Shown piece by piece: positions 7,998 to 17,080 of a stretch of DNA of 43,346 nt. Every line of letters starts with the position of its first letter. Position 1 is the stretch's first letter. The DNA is from Phycisphaerae bacterium (lineage in GTDB: Bacteria; Planctomycetota; Phycisphaerae; UBA1845). The stretch spans positions 1 through 43,346 of the forward strand of contig JAJDDY010000030.1 of the NCBI GenBank assembly GCA_029260075.1, in the 5' to 3' direction. Position numbers and translations under genes: made by a program. The notes beneath the pieces are model-generated. The model worked only from the letters and a program-made list of their open reading frames with translations, was not told the origin of the DNA and did no database searches.

Positions 7998-8598
7998 GTA
8001 CGCCTCGCAACAAGCTTGTTTTCACCGTCGAAGAGCCGCCCACGCGGGCGTGATCCTCCGCGGACCAGTGGGTACTCTAACGCCCTATCGGACCCTTGGC
8101 AAGACAAATGTTAGAAAAATGTTAGGGTGTCGGTTTCGGGTGTGATTCTGCTCGTGAAAGGGGGCGGATACGCGTTGTTGACGCTGAGAAGCAGCGATCG
8201 GCGCCGAACCCGGTGCCGATTCCGAGAACGTTTCTGTATTCTCGCGGTGCCACGCCCAATCCGACGGCGCGGGCATGTCTCGACCCACGCAGCACATGGT
8301 CGCGCAATAACCGTGGACCTAACGCGCAGGGCCAGAGCCGTCTTGGGTACGATGGCGCATGACGGTCTGACTTGGCGTACGATGTGCCCGGTGCTTTGTC
8401 GCAGCTAGAATGACGGGCTTATCGAGCCGCGACCGCGAGGAAGTGGAAGTTTGAACGCCAGTCGTGACAGCTTGAAAACACTCCCTTACGGTCGCGGCTC
8501 GGTTCAGCCAAACCCGTACGTTTTCGAGTGACTGTGCATCAGGGTCGCAGGGGCTTGCGAACGGTAGCTTCGAACTCAATCGGAAAGGAAGGGATTTC
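7998..8598. other. Gap between divergent kinase and peptidase genes
   Basis: About 600 bases with no believable gene. It holds one copy of the palindromic repeat (8423-8501) and a small direct repeat AATGTTAG (around 8107 and 8118). Promoters for the divergent genes must lie here, but I could not pick them with confidence. Confidence 0.4.
8423..8501. repeat. Palindromic intergenic repeat (family B), copy 1
   Basis: Perfect 12-bp inverted arms CGAGCCGCGACC (8423-8434) and GGTCGCGGCTCG (8490-8501) around a 55-base middle. Other copies in this window are at 10541-10621, 10782-10862, 31702-31772 and 35803-35871. All are intergenic or overlap only a stop codon. Confidence 0.75.
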
Positions 8599-10557
8599 GT
8601 GGATACGATCAGCAGGGTCAACTTGTGCGAACGATCGATCGGCATGGCGTGGGCCAAGAATCCGTGCCGAATATATTTCGCGCGATCACGGTCTCATCAT
8701 CGGTCGTCGTGGGTAACAGCGGTTTCATTCGGTCTCGGCTGTGTAGTGCTGGGTGGTGCGTTCGATGGATCAGCCGTAGCCCAACCGGGCGAATCGAAGC
8801 GACTCGCCTTGCCGTCCATCGACGTGCCGGACGATTGGTTGACGCTTGCCGAGCGATCGAGCTTTCGTAAGACGCCTCGTTACGCAGAAACCATTCGCTT
8901 TTGTCGTCGACTTGCGGAAGCCTCGCCGTGGGTCGACTATCAATCGTTCGGCATCAGTCCGCTGGGTCGAGAACTTCCGCTCGTGGTTGTATCGAAAGAA
9001 GGCGCGTTCACTCCGTCGGAAGCCCGGCGCACCGGCAAGCTTGTCGTGTTCATTCAGAACGGCATACACGCCGGCGAGATTGAGGGTAAGGATGCGTCGT
9101 TGATGTTGCTACGCGACATCGTGATCACCCGATCGCGGTCGAGCCTGCTCGACCACGTAATCTTAATTGTCAACCCGATTTTCAATGTGGACGGGCACGA
9201 GCGATTCGGCCCCTATTCGAGGGTCAATCAAAACGGTCCGGATGAGATGGGGTGGCGAACGACCTCGCGCAATTTGAACCTCAACCGGGATTACATCAAA
9301 GCCGACACCGTGGAAATGCGTGCTTGGCTGCGACTGTGGAATGCATGGCGACCGGACCTCCACTTCGACAACCACACTACCGACGGCGGCGATTGGCAAT
9401 ACGACATCACCTTCGACAGCGACACGCACGCGACATGCGACCCCGCCATCGCCGAGTGGACCCGCGAGCGACTATACCCCGATCTGTTCCGAGCCCTCGA
9501 AGCCGACGGCCACGTGGTGAAGATTTATTCTAACTTCATCGACTCGAAGGATCCGGCCAAAGGTCTCCGATCGGGCGGATTCGGCCCACGTTTCTCAACC
9601 GGATACGCGTCGATTCGCAATCGGCCTTCGATTCTTGTTGAGACGCACATGCTTAAGCCCTATCGTACGCGCGTCATTTGCCACTACAACATCATGCTGC
9701 ACGCACTGGAAACGCTCAATCGCGACCCAACTTCGCTGCGCAACGCGGTTCGCGCTGCCGAGAGAGCCACGATTGAGCGCGGCAAGACTTACGATCCCGA
9801 GCGCATACAGGTAATGAGCGTACGCACTACGAAGAACACTGTCCCGGTCACGTTCAAGGGTTTCAGCTACCGCCGTGAGCTGAGCGAAATTTCCGGTGAC
9901 GTGCGCATTATCTACGACAACACGAAGCCCATCGAAATCGAGACGATCTGGTTCAACGAGACGGAACCGGCGCTGACCATCACGCCGCCACTCGCGTACA
10001 TCATCCCACCGCAATGGACGGAGATTATAGAGCTGGTCAAGCTTCACGGTTTACGGGCGGTCCGCTTGAGCGAAGCGACCACGTTGGACATCGAGTCCTA
10101 CCGTTTCACCGATGTGAAGTTCGCAAGCCGTTCCTTCGAAGGGCGGCAGTCGCCGCAGTTCAAGACCGAGCGGTCCACCGAGAAGCGATTGTTCCCCAAG
10201 GGTTCTGTGATCGTCCCGCTCGACCAAGCCGACGCGAAGGTGGCGATGCACATGTTCGAACCGGACGCCCCTGATTCGCTCGTGCGCTGGGGTCTTATGA
10301 ACACGATCTTCGAGCAGAAGGAATATGCCGAGCATTACATGCTGGAATCGTTGGCCCGAAGGATGTTGGCTGAGGAACCGGCGTTGCGTGAGGAGTTCGA
10401 GGAACGCATTCGCACCGATCGCGATTTCGCGGGCAGCGCCCGAGCGCGGCTTGGTTTCTTCTACAAGCGCTCGCGCTATTGGGACAAGCAACTCAACGCC
10501 TACCCGATCGCACGAATTACCACGGTGATAACCGCACCTACCGAGCCGCGCCCGTAA
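8599..10557 (+). CDS. Secreted M14-family zinc carboxypeptidase
   Basis: A 652-residue exported metallopeptidase. The GTG at 8599 follows a strong Shine-Dalgarno (AAGGAAGGG). A long basic N-region leads to a hydrophobic stretch (about residues 38-62) ending 'SAVAQP', a likely signal cleavage. The M14 zinc site is complete: His157 and Glu160 in 'IQNGIHAGEIEG', and His259 in 'HFDNHTTDGG'. 'NPIFNVDGHERF' and 'SRNLNLNRDYIKADTVEM' supply the substrate-carboxylate residues, and Glu349 in 'SILVETHML' is the likely catalytic Glu. The C-terminal half (about 400-650) has no motif I recognise. It would trim C-terminal residues from extracellular or periplasmic peptides. Oddity: its last codons and stop (TEPRP-stop) lie in the left arm of a palindromic repeat at 10541, so the repeat supplied the present C-terminus. 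Confidence 0.9.
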   Translation: MDTISRVNLCERSIGMAWAKNPCRIYFARSRSHHRSSWVTAVSFGLGCVVLGGAFDGSAVAQPGESKRLALPSIDVPDDWLTLAERSSFRKTPRYAETIRFCRRLAEASPWVDYQSFGISPLGRELPLVVVSKEGAFTPSEARRTGKLVVFIQNGIHAGEIEGKDASLMLLRDIVITRSRSSLLDHVILIVNPIFNVDGHERFGPYSRVNQNGPDEMGWRTTSRNLNLNRDYIKADTVEMRAWLRLWNAWRPDLHFDNHTTDGGDWQYDITFDSDTHATCDPAIAEWTRERLYPDLFRALEADGHVVKIYSNFIDSKDPAKGLRSGGFGPRFSTGYASIRNRPSILVETHMLKPYRTRVICHYNIMLHALETLNRDPTSLRNAVRAAERATIERGKTYDPERIQVMSVRTTKNTVPVTFKGFSYRRELSEISGDVRIIYDNTKPIEIETIWFNETEPALTITPPLAYIIPPQWTEIIELVKLHGLRAVRLSEATTLDIESYRFTDVKFASRSFEGRQSPQFKTERSTEKRLFPKGSVIVPLDQADAKVAMHMFEPDAPDSLVRWGLMNTIFEQKEYAEHYMLESLARRMLAEEPALREEFEERIRTDRDFAGSARARLGFFYKRSRYWDKQLNAYPIARITTVITAPTEPRP

Positions 10558-10621
10558 GGAAGCGGAGGATTGATATTCGCCCAGGACACCTCGAAACCAC
10601 TCCCTCACAGTCGCGGCTCGG
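10541..10621. repeat. Palindromic intergenic repeat (family B), copy 2
   Basis: Arms CCGAGCCGCG (10541-10550) and CGCGGCTCGG (10612-10621). Nearly identical over its full 81 bases to copy 3 at 10782-10862, differing at a handful of positions. It contains the stop codon of the M14 peptidase. Confidence 0.8.
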
Positions 10622-10630
10622 CTCGGATCG

Positions 10631-10733
10631 GGCGAACCCGCATGTGATGACGCACTGCGCCCTCGTTAGGAGGACGAAATCGCCAATGGATCACCGGCTG
10701 AAAGCCGGTGCCACACTTTTTCCACAGCCCGCC
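10631..10733 (-). repeat. MITE-like element, partial reverse copy
   Basis: Reverse complement of the element at 17536-17668: shared blocks 'GCGAACCCGCATGTGA', 'GACGAAATCGCCAATGGATC' and 'ACCGGCTGAAAGCCGGTGCC'. One end is missing. It lies between two near-identical palindromic repeats (10541-10621 and 10782-10862). Confidence 0.6.
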
Positions 10734-10781
10734 TAACCCGCAAAACGAAGTGTGACGTTGCACCTCGCTTGAGGGGGCTTA

Positions 10782-10862
10782 CCGAGCCGCGCCCGTAAGG
10801 AAGCGGAGGATTGATATTCGCCCGGGACACGTTGAAACCACTCGCTCACGGTCGCGGCTCGG
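10782..10862. repeat. Palindromic intergenic repeat (family B), copy 3
   Basis: Arms CCGAGCCGCG (10782-10791) and CGCGGCTCGG (10853-10862). Near-identical to copy 2, in the same orientation, 160 bases away. It ends 15 bases from the stop codon of the ChaN-like gene, which is convergent with the M14 peptidase gene. Confidence 0.8.
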
Positions 10863-10876
10863 CTCGGACGAACCCG

Positions 10877-11767
10877 TTACTTCTCGCCGACGTCTCTGAC
10901 CGGGGGCGATGCGGTGACGTCGCCGACGTAGAAGACGCCGTGGTAGCCGTTGCGGTTGCGCCGGTCTAGAATTTCCACGAACTGGTTGTCGCCGCGATCA
11001 TTCCCGCCGAGCTTCGATTCACCGCATCCATCGCTTGTGCATATCCACGCCGATCCACTGCGGTATCCGATATTCAGGGACGTCGTTTGTTTGTGGCGTT
11101 GTATGATTTGCCAGCCCATGTATCGCTTCTGATTCGTTCGTGCATGAAGATTTCCGGTCAATACGAAATGTACGGCTTGGGGGGACATGGTGAGCGCGGA
11201 TAGAATATTCTCTGCCATCCGTTTGTCTCGTTTGTCCCGGTCTGCCATGTTCATGGCCGACACGTCAAACAAGTAGACATCCACATCCTGATCGGATTGC
11301 TTGAGCTGGCGAATCTTGTCGAACAACGCCAGCATGGCCTTGCTGCTGCGGCCGTCATCAGACAACCAGAATTGACCTGTCGTGAGAAGTTCGACGTCGT
11401 TCCGGCTGCCCTTGGACGCTAAGAACACGTTCACCTTGGGTTGCAGGCTGGCCGGGATTTCCAAGCCAACGCGAACCGCGAGGCCGAATTGGGCGGCGCG
11501 GCAGGCCATGTTTCCGATGAACGCCGGTGCTTCGTTCGTACCGTGCAGCTCGCCGAATATGGTGAGCACGCCCGGTCTGAAAATCGCGGCGCAACCCCGA
11601 ACCTCCGCGCCGCACTCCGACTTCGTTCCTGACTTACTGCTACGAATGCTCCCTTTGTCTGCACCGTCTTGCGAAGCGGCGCCGAGGACGTCGTGGGATG
11701 AAAGCAGGGCACCCATCGCGATGATCAAACTGAGTCCCAGCGTGGCTGTGCTGCTTGGTCTGTGCAT
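10877..11767 (-). CDS. Exported ChaN/EreA-like (TIKI superfamily) protein
   Basis: I place the start at the ATG at 11767, preceded by GGAG with 9 bases spacing; it yields a signal peptide 'TATLGLSLIIAMGALLSSHD' ending near 'VLGAASQ'. The longer frame to 12013 has no support. The mature protein of about 270 residues has 'LTIFGELHGTNEAPAFIGNM', 'VRVGLEIP' and 'VHFVLTGNLHARTNQKRYMG', the pattern of the ChaN / erythromycin-esterase / TraB group: a GExHG motif, then GLE, then a late GxxHA. Members include haem-binding lipoproteins and hydrolases acting on esters or peptides. Specific function is not predictable. Several Cys in the mature part fit export. It is convergent with the M14 peptidase, across the repeat block. 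Confidence 0.72.
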   Translation of the reverse strand: MHRPSSTATLGLSLIIAMGALLSSHDVLGAASQDGADKGSIRSSKSGTKSECGAEVRGCAAIFRPGVLTIFGELHGTNEAPAFIGNMACRAAQFGLAVRVGLEIPASLQPKVNVFLASKGSRNDVELLTTGQFWLSDDGRSSKAMLALFDKIRQLKQSDQDVDVYLFDVSAMNMADRDKRDKRMAENILSALTMSPQAVHFVLTGNLHARTNQKRYMGWQIIQRHKQTTSLNIGYRSGSAWICTSDGCGESKLGGNDRGDNQFVEILDRRNRNGYHGVFYVGDVTASPPVRDVGEK

Positions 11768-12301
11768 CGATTCTTGCTCCGAATCGGTACGGCGCTTCAG
11801 TCCGGTGCGATTCAGCGTCAGCCGTCCCTCGGCTGTCCGGACGCGACGCGCATACCACAGTCGTCGGTTCCCGGCGAAGCCTATCTCCACAGAACGGTAT
11901 GATAGAACTCCCAACTGAACACTCCGGGATGCCGAGCTTCTTGCGGCAATCGTAGCCAAACGAATTGCACGAAACAAGCGACGCGCCCGCGCCCATTCGT
12001 CGTGTGCGCGCAAACCGGGCCGCTGGGCTTTGTTTCCTCAAGATTTGCGCCGGCTGGTGCGATCGCGCGGGATGTCTAACGACACGAGTCGCGGCGCCCG
12101 ATTGCCGTCCGTTGACCGCGCCCGGCCCGCGTCTGAAACCGCGAACTTAGGTCATGGACTGACACGCCGGTACTGAGAAGTTCTGCGAGAAGATTACATT
12201 TTTCGCTGGACTAAATCCGCTCTGCGGCCATTAGTGATATGGTTGCCCAAAGACAGACGGCAGGGCCGCTTTGCGGTCCATAGTCGATGGAGGTTGTGTT
12301 G
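11768..12301. other. Gap between divergent genes
   Basis: About 530 bases between the ChaN-like gene (minus) and the sigma factor (plus). It must contain both promoters. I see no clear -35/-10 pair and no conserved coding frame; the open frames here are low-complexity and Arg-rich. Confidence 0.4.
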
Positions 12302-12877
12302 GTGGCGGCGACGGACGGAACTCTGGTGCTTGGCGTACTGCACGGCGATCGGGCGGCGTTTGCGGAACTGTACGATCGGCGGGCCCGGTTGATTCGGGCC
12401 ATCTGTTACGACGAGACCCACGACGTCCAAACGGCGGCCGATCTGTCGCAGGAAGTGTTTCTGCGGTCCTACCGGAACCTAGGCCGGTTGGATGATCCCG
12501 ATCACTTCGCTCGCTGGATTGTCGGCATCGCCCGGCGGGTTTGCAGTGAGTGGCGGCGGAAACGAGGCCGCGACGAACGAGCCGTCACCGAACTCCGAGC
12601 CCGGCAACAGTCGCCCAATCCAGCCATGGAGGCCCCCGAGCAGCGGTTGATCGCGCTGCGCGATGAGGTCGCTTTCCTGCTCGGTAGCGACGAAGCGTCC
12701 CATTCGTCGCTGAAGAAGAAGGAGCGTTTGGCCCTGCATGCCTACTACCTGCAGGAGCGCAGCGTCGAAGACGCCTGCCAAGTGCTCGGTTTGTCAAGAT
12801 CCGGGTTCTATCGAGTGTTGTCGTCCGCGTGCGAGCGACTTCGAAAAGCCCGTAGCAGACAGGAGGTGCATCCATGA
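12302..12877 (+). CDS. ECF-type RNA polymerase sigma factor
   Basis: An alternative sigma factor with region 2 ('LGVLHGDRAAFAELYDRRAR', then 'TAADLSQEVFLRSYRNLGRL' and 'FARWIVGIARRVCSEWRRKR') and region 4 ('ERLALHAYYLQERSVEDACQ', 'VLGLSRSGFYRVLSSACERL'). No region 3 or 1.1, hence extracytoplasmic-function class. I prefer the GTG at 12302, because GGAGG (12289-12293) sits 8 bases before it; the ATG at 12287 would add five residues and lacks a ribosome site. The stop overlaps the ATG of the next gene, a membrane anti-sigma factor, so the two are co-translated and the sigma factor is presumably held inactive by it. Target promoters are unknown. Confidence 0.9.
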   Translation: MAATDGTLVLGVLHGDRAAFAELYDRRARLIRAICYDETHDVQTAADLSQEVFLRSYRNLGRLDDPDHFARWIVGIARRVCSEWRRKRGRDERAVTELRARQQSPNPAMEAPEQRLIALRDEVAFLLGSDEASHSSLKKKERLALHAYYLQERSVEDACQVLGLSRSGFYRVLSSACERLRKARSRQEVHP

Positions 12878-14406
12878 AGTGTCCGAGCGCCAAGACCTGG
12901 AACCTCGTCGTCATGGACTTGTTGACCGGCGAAGAGGGTGAGTCGCTGCTTACCCACGCACGCCACTGTTCTGCTTGTGAGTCCGCCTACAAGAGTGCTC
13001 GTCGGGCACACACGGAGCGGACGCGCATGTATGAGGTGTTCGATCGCGATCACGACGTCTTACGCGAGCAAATGATGGCCGCCTTGCCCGACCACCTGCC
13101 GCAGCAGTCGCAGTCCGGTGGTTTGGCTTTCGGGTGGGGCCGTTTGGGAGACATGGTTAGGAGGCTGAATACGAGTACAAATAAACGTACTGCGGCGGTG
13201 CTGGCACCAGCCGCATGCATTGCGATCGTAATCCTGATCGTTCTTTCGAATTCGCCGAAACACGTCTTCGCCGACGCATTGGCGCGGTTTCGTGAGGCCC
13301 ATACGATCGCCTGCCGTGTAACAACCACGATCAAGATACGCATGGAAGTCGACCCGTCTGTCAAGAACGCTACGACCAAGCTGCCGGGCGCGGCCAAACT
13401 CAAACCCACCGAAACCGTGCGCCACGAGAAGCTCTATCTTTCCGACATCTATGGCGTCCGCCGGGACACGTTTGAAGAGGGGGTCATGGTGCGCACGACG
13501 TATGTTTCGGGGGACGGTTTCGAGTTGGCCCTGAACCGGACGGATCAGACATATGAGGAATTCGACGTGGACGATGACCTTCGCGAGTTGGTCGTAGAAT
13601 CACCCGGACCGGACGTCCATTTCATGTCGCTGGCGCAAAACCCCGATCGCTTGCTTCGCGGCGTGCGGGAGCTCGCGCTGGGCGCGGAGCATGAGCTGGA
13701 TCGTGAGCGCACGGACGAGGGCGAGCTGATCGAATACGCCATCCCCGCGGAACAGGTCGGCCTTCCGATATCCTCCGCGGGTCAGGCCAACCGGAACCGG
13801 GCGGCACTGTGGGTGGACTCCGAGAGTGGTGACGTGGTGAGGCTGGTGTTTCACTCCACAACCGCAGTTCCGGGAACGCGGGCGGTACCGTTGAAGGCTT
13901 CGTTCACGATGACCATTGTGTACGACCGGTTCGAGTTCGGCCCGTCGCTTGAGGAAAACTGGTTCACCGCCATAGTACCGAACGCTTACACTCCGCTCGC
14001 GAAGGATGGGCTTACAACGGTCGCTCATATGCCGAACGAAGCGGATCTTCTGGAGAGCTTGCGCGTCTTCGCCGAAATCGCGGAACGCTACCCGTCGAGC
14101 CTGAGTGCAATGGATGCGTCCTACGAGGTGGCTTTCGTGTTGGGGGCGATCCAGGCGAATGCGCTCAACGCCAAGCGCACAGGAAAGCCCGATCCGACGA
14201 TTCCTGACATGGCGGTCGTCGGTAAGCAACTTCAGGGACTTGCCCTGTACGGGTTGTTGGAGGTGCGGGATCGCGAGCCGGCGTATTTCGGTGCGTCGGT
14301 CAAACCCGGCGACGCGCACAGCGTACTGATGCGATGGACACTGGATGGCGGCGATCTGCGCGTAATCTACGGCGACCTGCGGACGGAGACTGTTTCCTCG
14401 CGATGA
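12874..14406 (+). CDS. Membrane anti-sigma factor with large exported domain
   Basis: A 510-residue protein starting in the ATGA overlap with the sigma gene, with AGGAGGTG directly upstream. The N-terminal 45 residues look like a zinc-binding anti-sigma (ZAS) domain: His28, Cys32 and Cys35 in 'LTHARHCSACESAYK' (HxxxCxxC). One transmembrane helix follows ('AAVLAPAACIAIVILIVLSN', about 107-126). The roughly 380-residue outer part contains repeated beta-like segments ('VRHEKLYLSDIYGVRRDTFE', 'AALWVDSESGDVVRLVFHST', 'FTMTIVYDRFEFG') similar to LolA/MucB-like sensor folds, then a helical end. Topology predicts zinc domain inside, sensor outside. The signal sensed is unknown. It is much longer than most ZAS anti-sigma factors. 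Confidence 0.85.
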   Translation: MKCPSAKTWNLVVMDLLTGEEGESLLTHARHCSACESAYKSARRAHTERTRMYEVFDRDHDVLREQMMAALPDHLPQQSQSGGLAFGWGRLGDMVRRLNTSTNKRTAAVLAPAACIAIVILIVLSNSPKHVFADALARFREAHTIACRVTTTIKIRMEVDPSVKNATTKLPGAAKLKPTETVRHEKLYLSDIYGVRRDTFEEGVMVRTTYVSGDGFELALNRTDQTYEEFDVDDDLRELVVESPGPDVHFMSLAQNPDRLLRGVRELALGAEHELDRERTDEGELIEYAIPAEQVGLPISSAGQANRNRAALWVDSESGDVVRLVFHSTTAVPGTRAVPLKASFTMTIVYDRFEFGPSLEENWFTAIVPNAYTPLAKDGLTTVAHMPNEADLLESLRVFAEIAERYPSSLSAMDASYEVAFVLGAIQANALNAKRTGKPDPTIPDMAVVGKQLQGLALYGLLEVRDREPAYFGASVKPGDAHSVLMRWTLDGGDLRVIYGDLRTETVSSR

Positions 14407-14856
14407 GTGACGAGGTCTGTCGGGCTGACGGCAGAGCCGCGTTGTCGCGGCGGCATCGCCCCGGGGCATTGTTCCCTGACCCTGCCACGCGAATTGGGCA
14501 CGTGCTGCACCCTGCGGGACACGGCGCCTCGCGGTCAATCCTTGACCGAAGGCGGTTCGCATCGTGGAGTATTACACCTGTTTTGGTATGGCTGCGGTCC
14601 GTCGGCTCGGTGAATCGACGTGCGGGCAGTCGCGTGGCGACGGTTGATGCACGAGTCGCCCGCACTTTTTCGGCGGACCGGCGGAACATTGCGGCGCCGT
14701 GTCTCAGGGCATATATTTACCGGTCGCAAGTCGGTACGGTGCTCGCCATTATCGATCCAACGGGATGGCAAGCCGGCCGCAACGTGCGTGACGGTGTAGC
14801 ACAGTGTATGCAACACGTCAGATTGCAGGGTTGATCATGACGCAAGGAGCGAATCG
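14407..14856. other. Gap after the sigma/anti-sigma pair
   Basis: 450 bases. A 6-bp perfect hairpin GCCGCG-TTGT-CGCGGC (14436-14451) follows the anti-sigma stop and could help termination, though there is no T-tract. The remaining open frames are not credible. A promoter for the FecR-like gene may be here. Confidence 0.4.
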
Positions 14857-17025
14857 ATGACCTACCACCGAATTTCATGGACGCGCCGAGTGCTTACGGT
14901 TTTGGCGGTTATGTGCGCTTTGGGCGGGGTGAGCGTAGCGTGGGCAGGACAAGGCGCGCTCGTGACGCAGATTATGGGTGGAGCGCGGGTCGCCGGCGAA
15001 TCGGTGGGAACGCTCGACGCCATTCCGCCGGACCAATCGCTGGTCACCGGTGAGTCGGAGGCTGCCGGCTTGCTCGTTGGAGACGTGGTCATTCACGTTT
15101 CAGGAAACTCGCAGGTTCAGGTGAATGAGGATGTGCGCACGGTCTTGATTCGGTTGGATCGCGGGTACATCGTCGTCACCGTGGCCCCGGACAGCAAACG
15201 TGAGGTCAAGATTGAAACGCCGTTCGGGTTCTTGAAGTCGACGCTGACCGATCGATCGGCCGGCGCGGGCTGTCGCTATGCGGTGCGGCATGATCCGCCG
15301 CGTCAAAACAGCCCAGAGACGTCGACGTATTCGACGATAGAGGCGGGGGCGATGGCCCGGGGAACCAATCCGGTGACCGACCCGAGAATTCTTCGTCCCG
15401 GCGAGCAATGGCCGTTGATTGCGGGCCAACCGGCTGGTGATCCGCAGACTGTCGATGCGAGGAGCGCTGCGGATGCCCTCCGCGCGAGCCTCAACCGGAG
15501 TGTCGTGGAGACGCCGGCAAGTCGCGTCGTAGACTCCTTGCTCGCGCTGGATGAGCCGCTGGTTCCCGCCGGCTTCGATACGCTGGGCACCGTGACCAAG
15601 GCGGAGCTCCTGGGGCAGGAGGTTGTTGACGTCAATACGGCCGTTCTAGAGACAGAACCCGAGTTGGAGCTGGAGGAACTGGAACTCGAGGTGGTCGAGC
15701 GAATTCGCGCGCCACGCGTCATCCCGGCCGGCAACACCGTGAACGCCGTCGCGCAATTCGTAAGCTACGATGGTCCGCCCACGAATCCCGACTGGAACGA
15801 CTTCCTCGCCAGCACCAATGGTCAGCCTTCGTTTCAGCCGGAGTATGTGGCGTCGTTCGCCAACGGCGGTTTCAGCTACTTGCAGTTTGTTGGGACCGGC
15901 GCGGTTACCGCGCTGAGCGACGCGGGTGAGACGTTCTTCGTCGGCGACGGTGAGGAGTCGGCCGGCTGGGCAGTGTTTACACCAAGAACGGCCGTCCATG
16001 ATGCGGGGTTCGAACTCAATTCACCCTTGGTGAACGTGGTGGGTGACGGGTTTCGGGCCATCGCACGTGGTGACCATTTGACCGGTGGCGGGGCGATTGG
16101 TGGCACCGGTGCGAACAGTGACTCCGCATTCGCCGGCGTGGTGGGTGGACAGATTCGGCTCGACACGTCGCCGCCCATCGGTTTTCCGTCGCTGGAGGCT
16201 GCCGCTAGTACGGTCGGGCTGACGGTGGGTGGTCAACCGCTTTCTGATCAGATTGCCGCGCTGGGAACTGGGCTGAACGCGCAGGATTTGAGTCAACCGG
16301 CCGAGCGACTGCTGTTCTTGTCGAACTCGAACCGCGACGCGAACGGCAACACCATCAACGCGGAAGGCGGCGCCATTCAACCCACCGTGTTGAATCTCCC
16401 TGACGAGCGTCAGGCGGACTTGGTCCGTGACAGCGAGTTGGCATTCTCTAGTTTGGGCACGCCGCTAGCCGCCGACGGATCGAACACCGTGGGCATTCAG
16501 TTCGTCCCCGAGGGTGACGTCCTCGTGATCATTCACCACACCGGTCTTCGTGCCGGTGTGGCCGGTTCGACGGTGCTGACGGACAACTTTGCGATTGAGC
16601 GAGCGGATCGAACCACGACCATTCGGTGGCGTGGCGGCGCCCGTCCGGTGGGCGCCAACGGTCAGCAGTTGGAGTTTGTCGACCTCAACGCCAACACGGC
16701 CGTTCGCAACGAATTGTTCCTGACCATTTGCGATGAAGTCAACGGACTCGTACCGGTGAACACGCAAACAATATGCGGTCCGCCCACCACCACGCCTCAG
16801 GTCAATCTTGCCGCGCTTACCGCACGACGAGCGCTCGACCCGAAGCGTGAGACAACTCGTGTACGGCCGGTCGTTCGTCGCAAAGTCGATACGCGTCGGT
16901 CGTTGGTTCGAGAGGTCCAACTAACCAAAGGCAGAGCACCGACGTCAGCGACGGGGCGTCTTGGTCGCGCTGTTCGGTCACCGTCTATTCGGCGTGCGCC
17001 CATGCGTACGCCGGCGCCGCGCTAA
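14857..17025 (+). CDS. Exported FecR-domain protein
   Basis: A 722-residue exported protein. AAGGAG lies upstream of the ATG, and a signal peptide 'VLTVLAVMCALGGVSVAWAG' is visible. Residues about 30-200 resemble a FecR domain: 'SLVTGESEAAGLLVGDVVIH', 'VLIRLDRGYIVVTVAP', 'VKIETPFGFLKSTLT', then 'ILRPGEQWPL'. A Glu/Leu-rich segment 'ETEPELELEELELEVVERI' (about 266-284) links to a beta-rich, Gly/Asn-rich middle (about 290-620) and a strongly basic C-terminus (about 650-722, many Arg). FecR domains outside the membrane often work with ECF sigma factors; one lies two genes upstream. Involvement in the same signalling route is inference. The basic tail has no recognised function and might contact the anionic cell surface. 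Confidence 0.75.
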   Translation: MTYHRISWTRRVLTVLAVMCALGGVSVAWAGQGALVTQIMGGARVAGESVGTLDAIPPDQSLVTGESEAAGLLVGDVVIHVSGNSQVQVNEDVRTVLIRLDRGYIVVTVAPDSKREVKIETPFGFLKSTLTDRSAGAGCRYAVRHDPPRQNSPETSTYSTIEAGAMARGTNPVTDPRILRPGEQWPLIAGQPAGDPQTVDARSAADALRASLNRSVVETPASRVVDSLLALDEPLVPAGFDTLGTVTKAELLGQEVVDVNTAVLETEPELELEELELEVVERIRAPRVIPAGNTVNAVAQFVSYDGPPTNPDWNDFLASTNGQPSFQPEYVASFANGGFSYLQFVGTGAVTALSDAGETFFVGDGEESAGWAVFTPRTAVHDAGFELNSPLVNVVGDGFRAIARGDHLTGGGAIGGTGANSDSAFAGVVGGQIRLDTSPPIGFPSLEAAASTVGLTVGGQPLSDQIAALGTGLNAQDLSQPAERLLFLSNSNRDANGNTINAEGGAIQPTVLNLPDERQADLVRDSELAFSSLGTPLAADGSNTVGIQFVPEGDVLVIIHHTGLRAGVAGSTVLTDNFAIERADRTTTIRWRGGARPVGANGQQLEFVDLNANTAVRNELFLTICDEVNGLVPVNTQTICGPPTTTPQVNLAALTARRALDPKRETTRVRPVVRRKVDTRRSLVREVQLTKGRAPTSATGRLGRAVRSPSIRRAPMRTPAPR

Positions 17026-17080
17026 TCGTCGATCGATGCGCTCGGTCCGATTTGTAGAACACCTGCACGGAGTACATCTC

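Noticed and set aside
14334-14834. 166-residue open frame after the anti-sigma gene
   Set aside because: It overlaps the end of the anti-sigma gene in another frame, and its sequence is Arg-rich without a recognisable domain.
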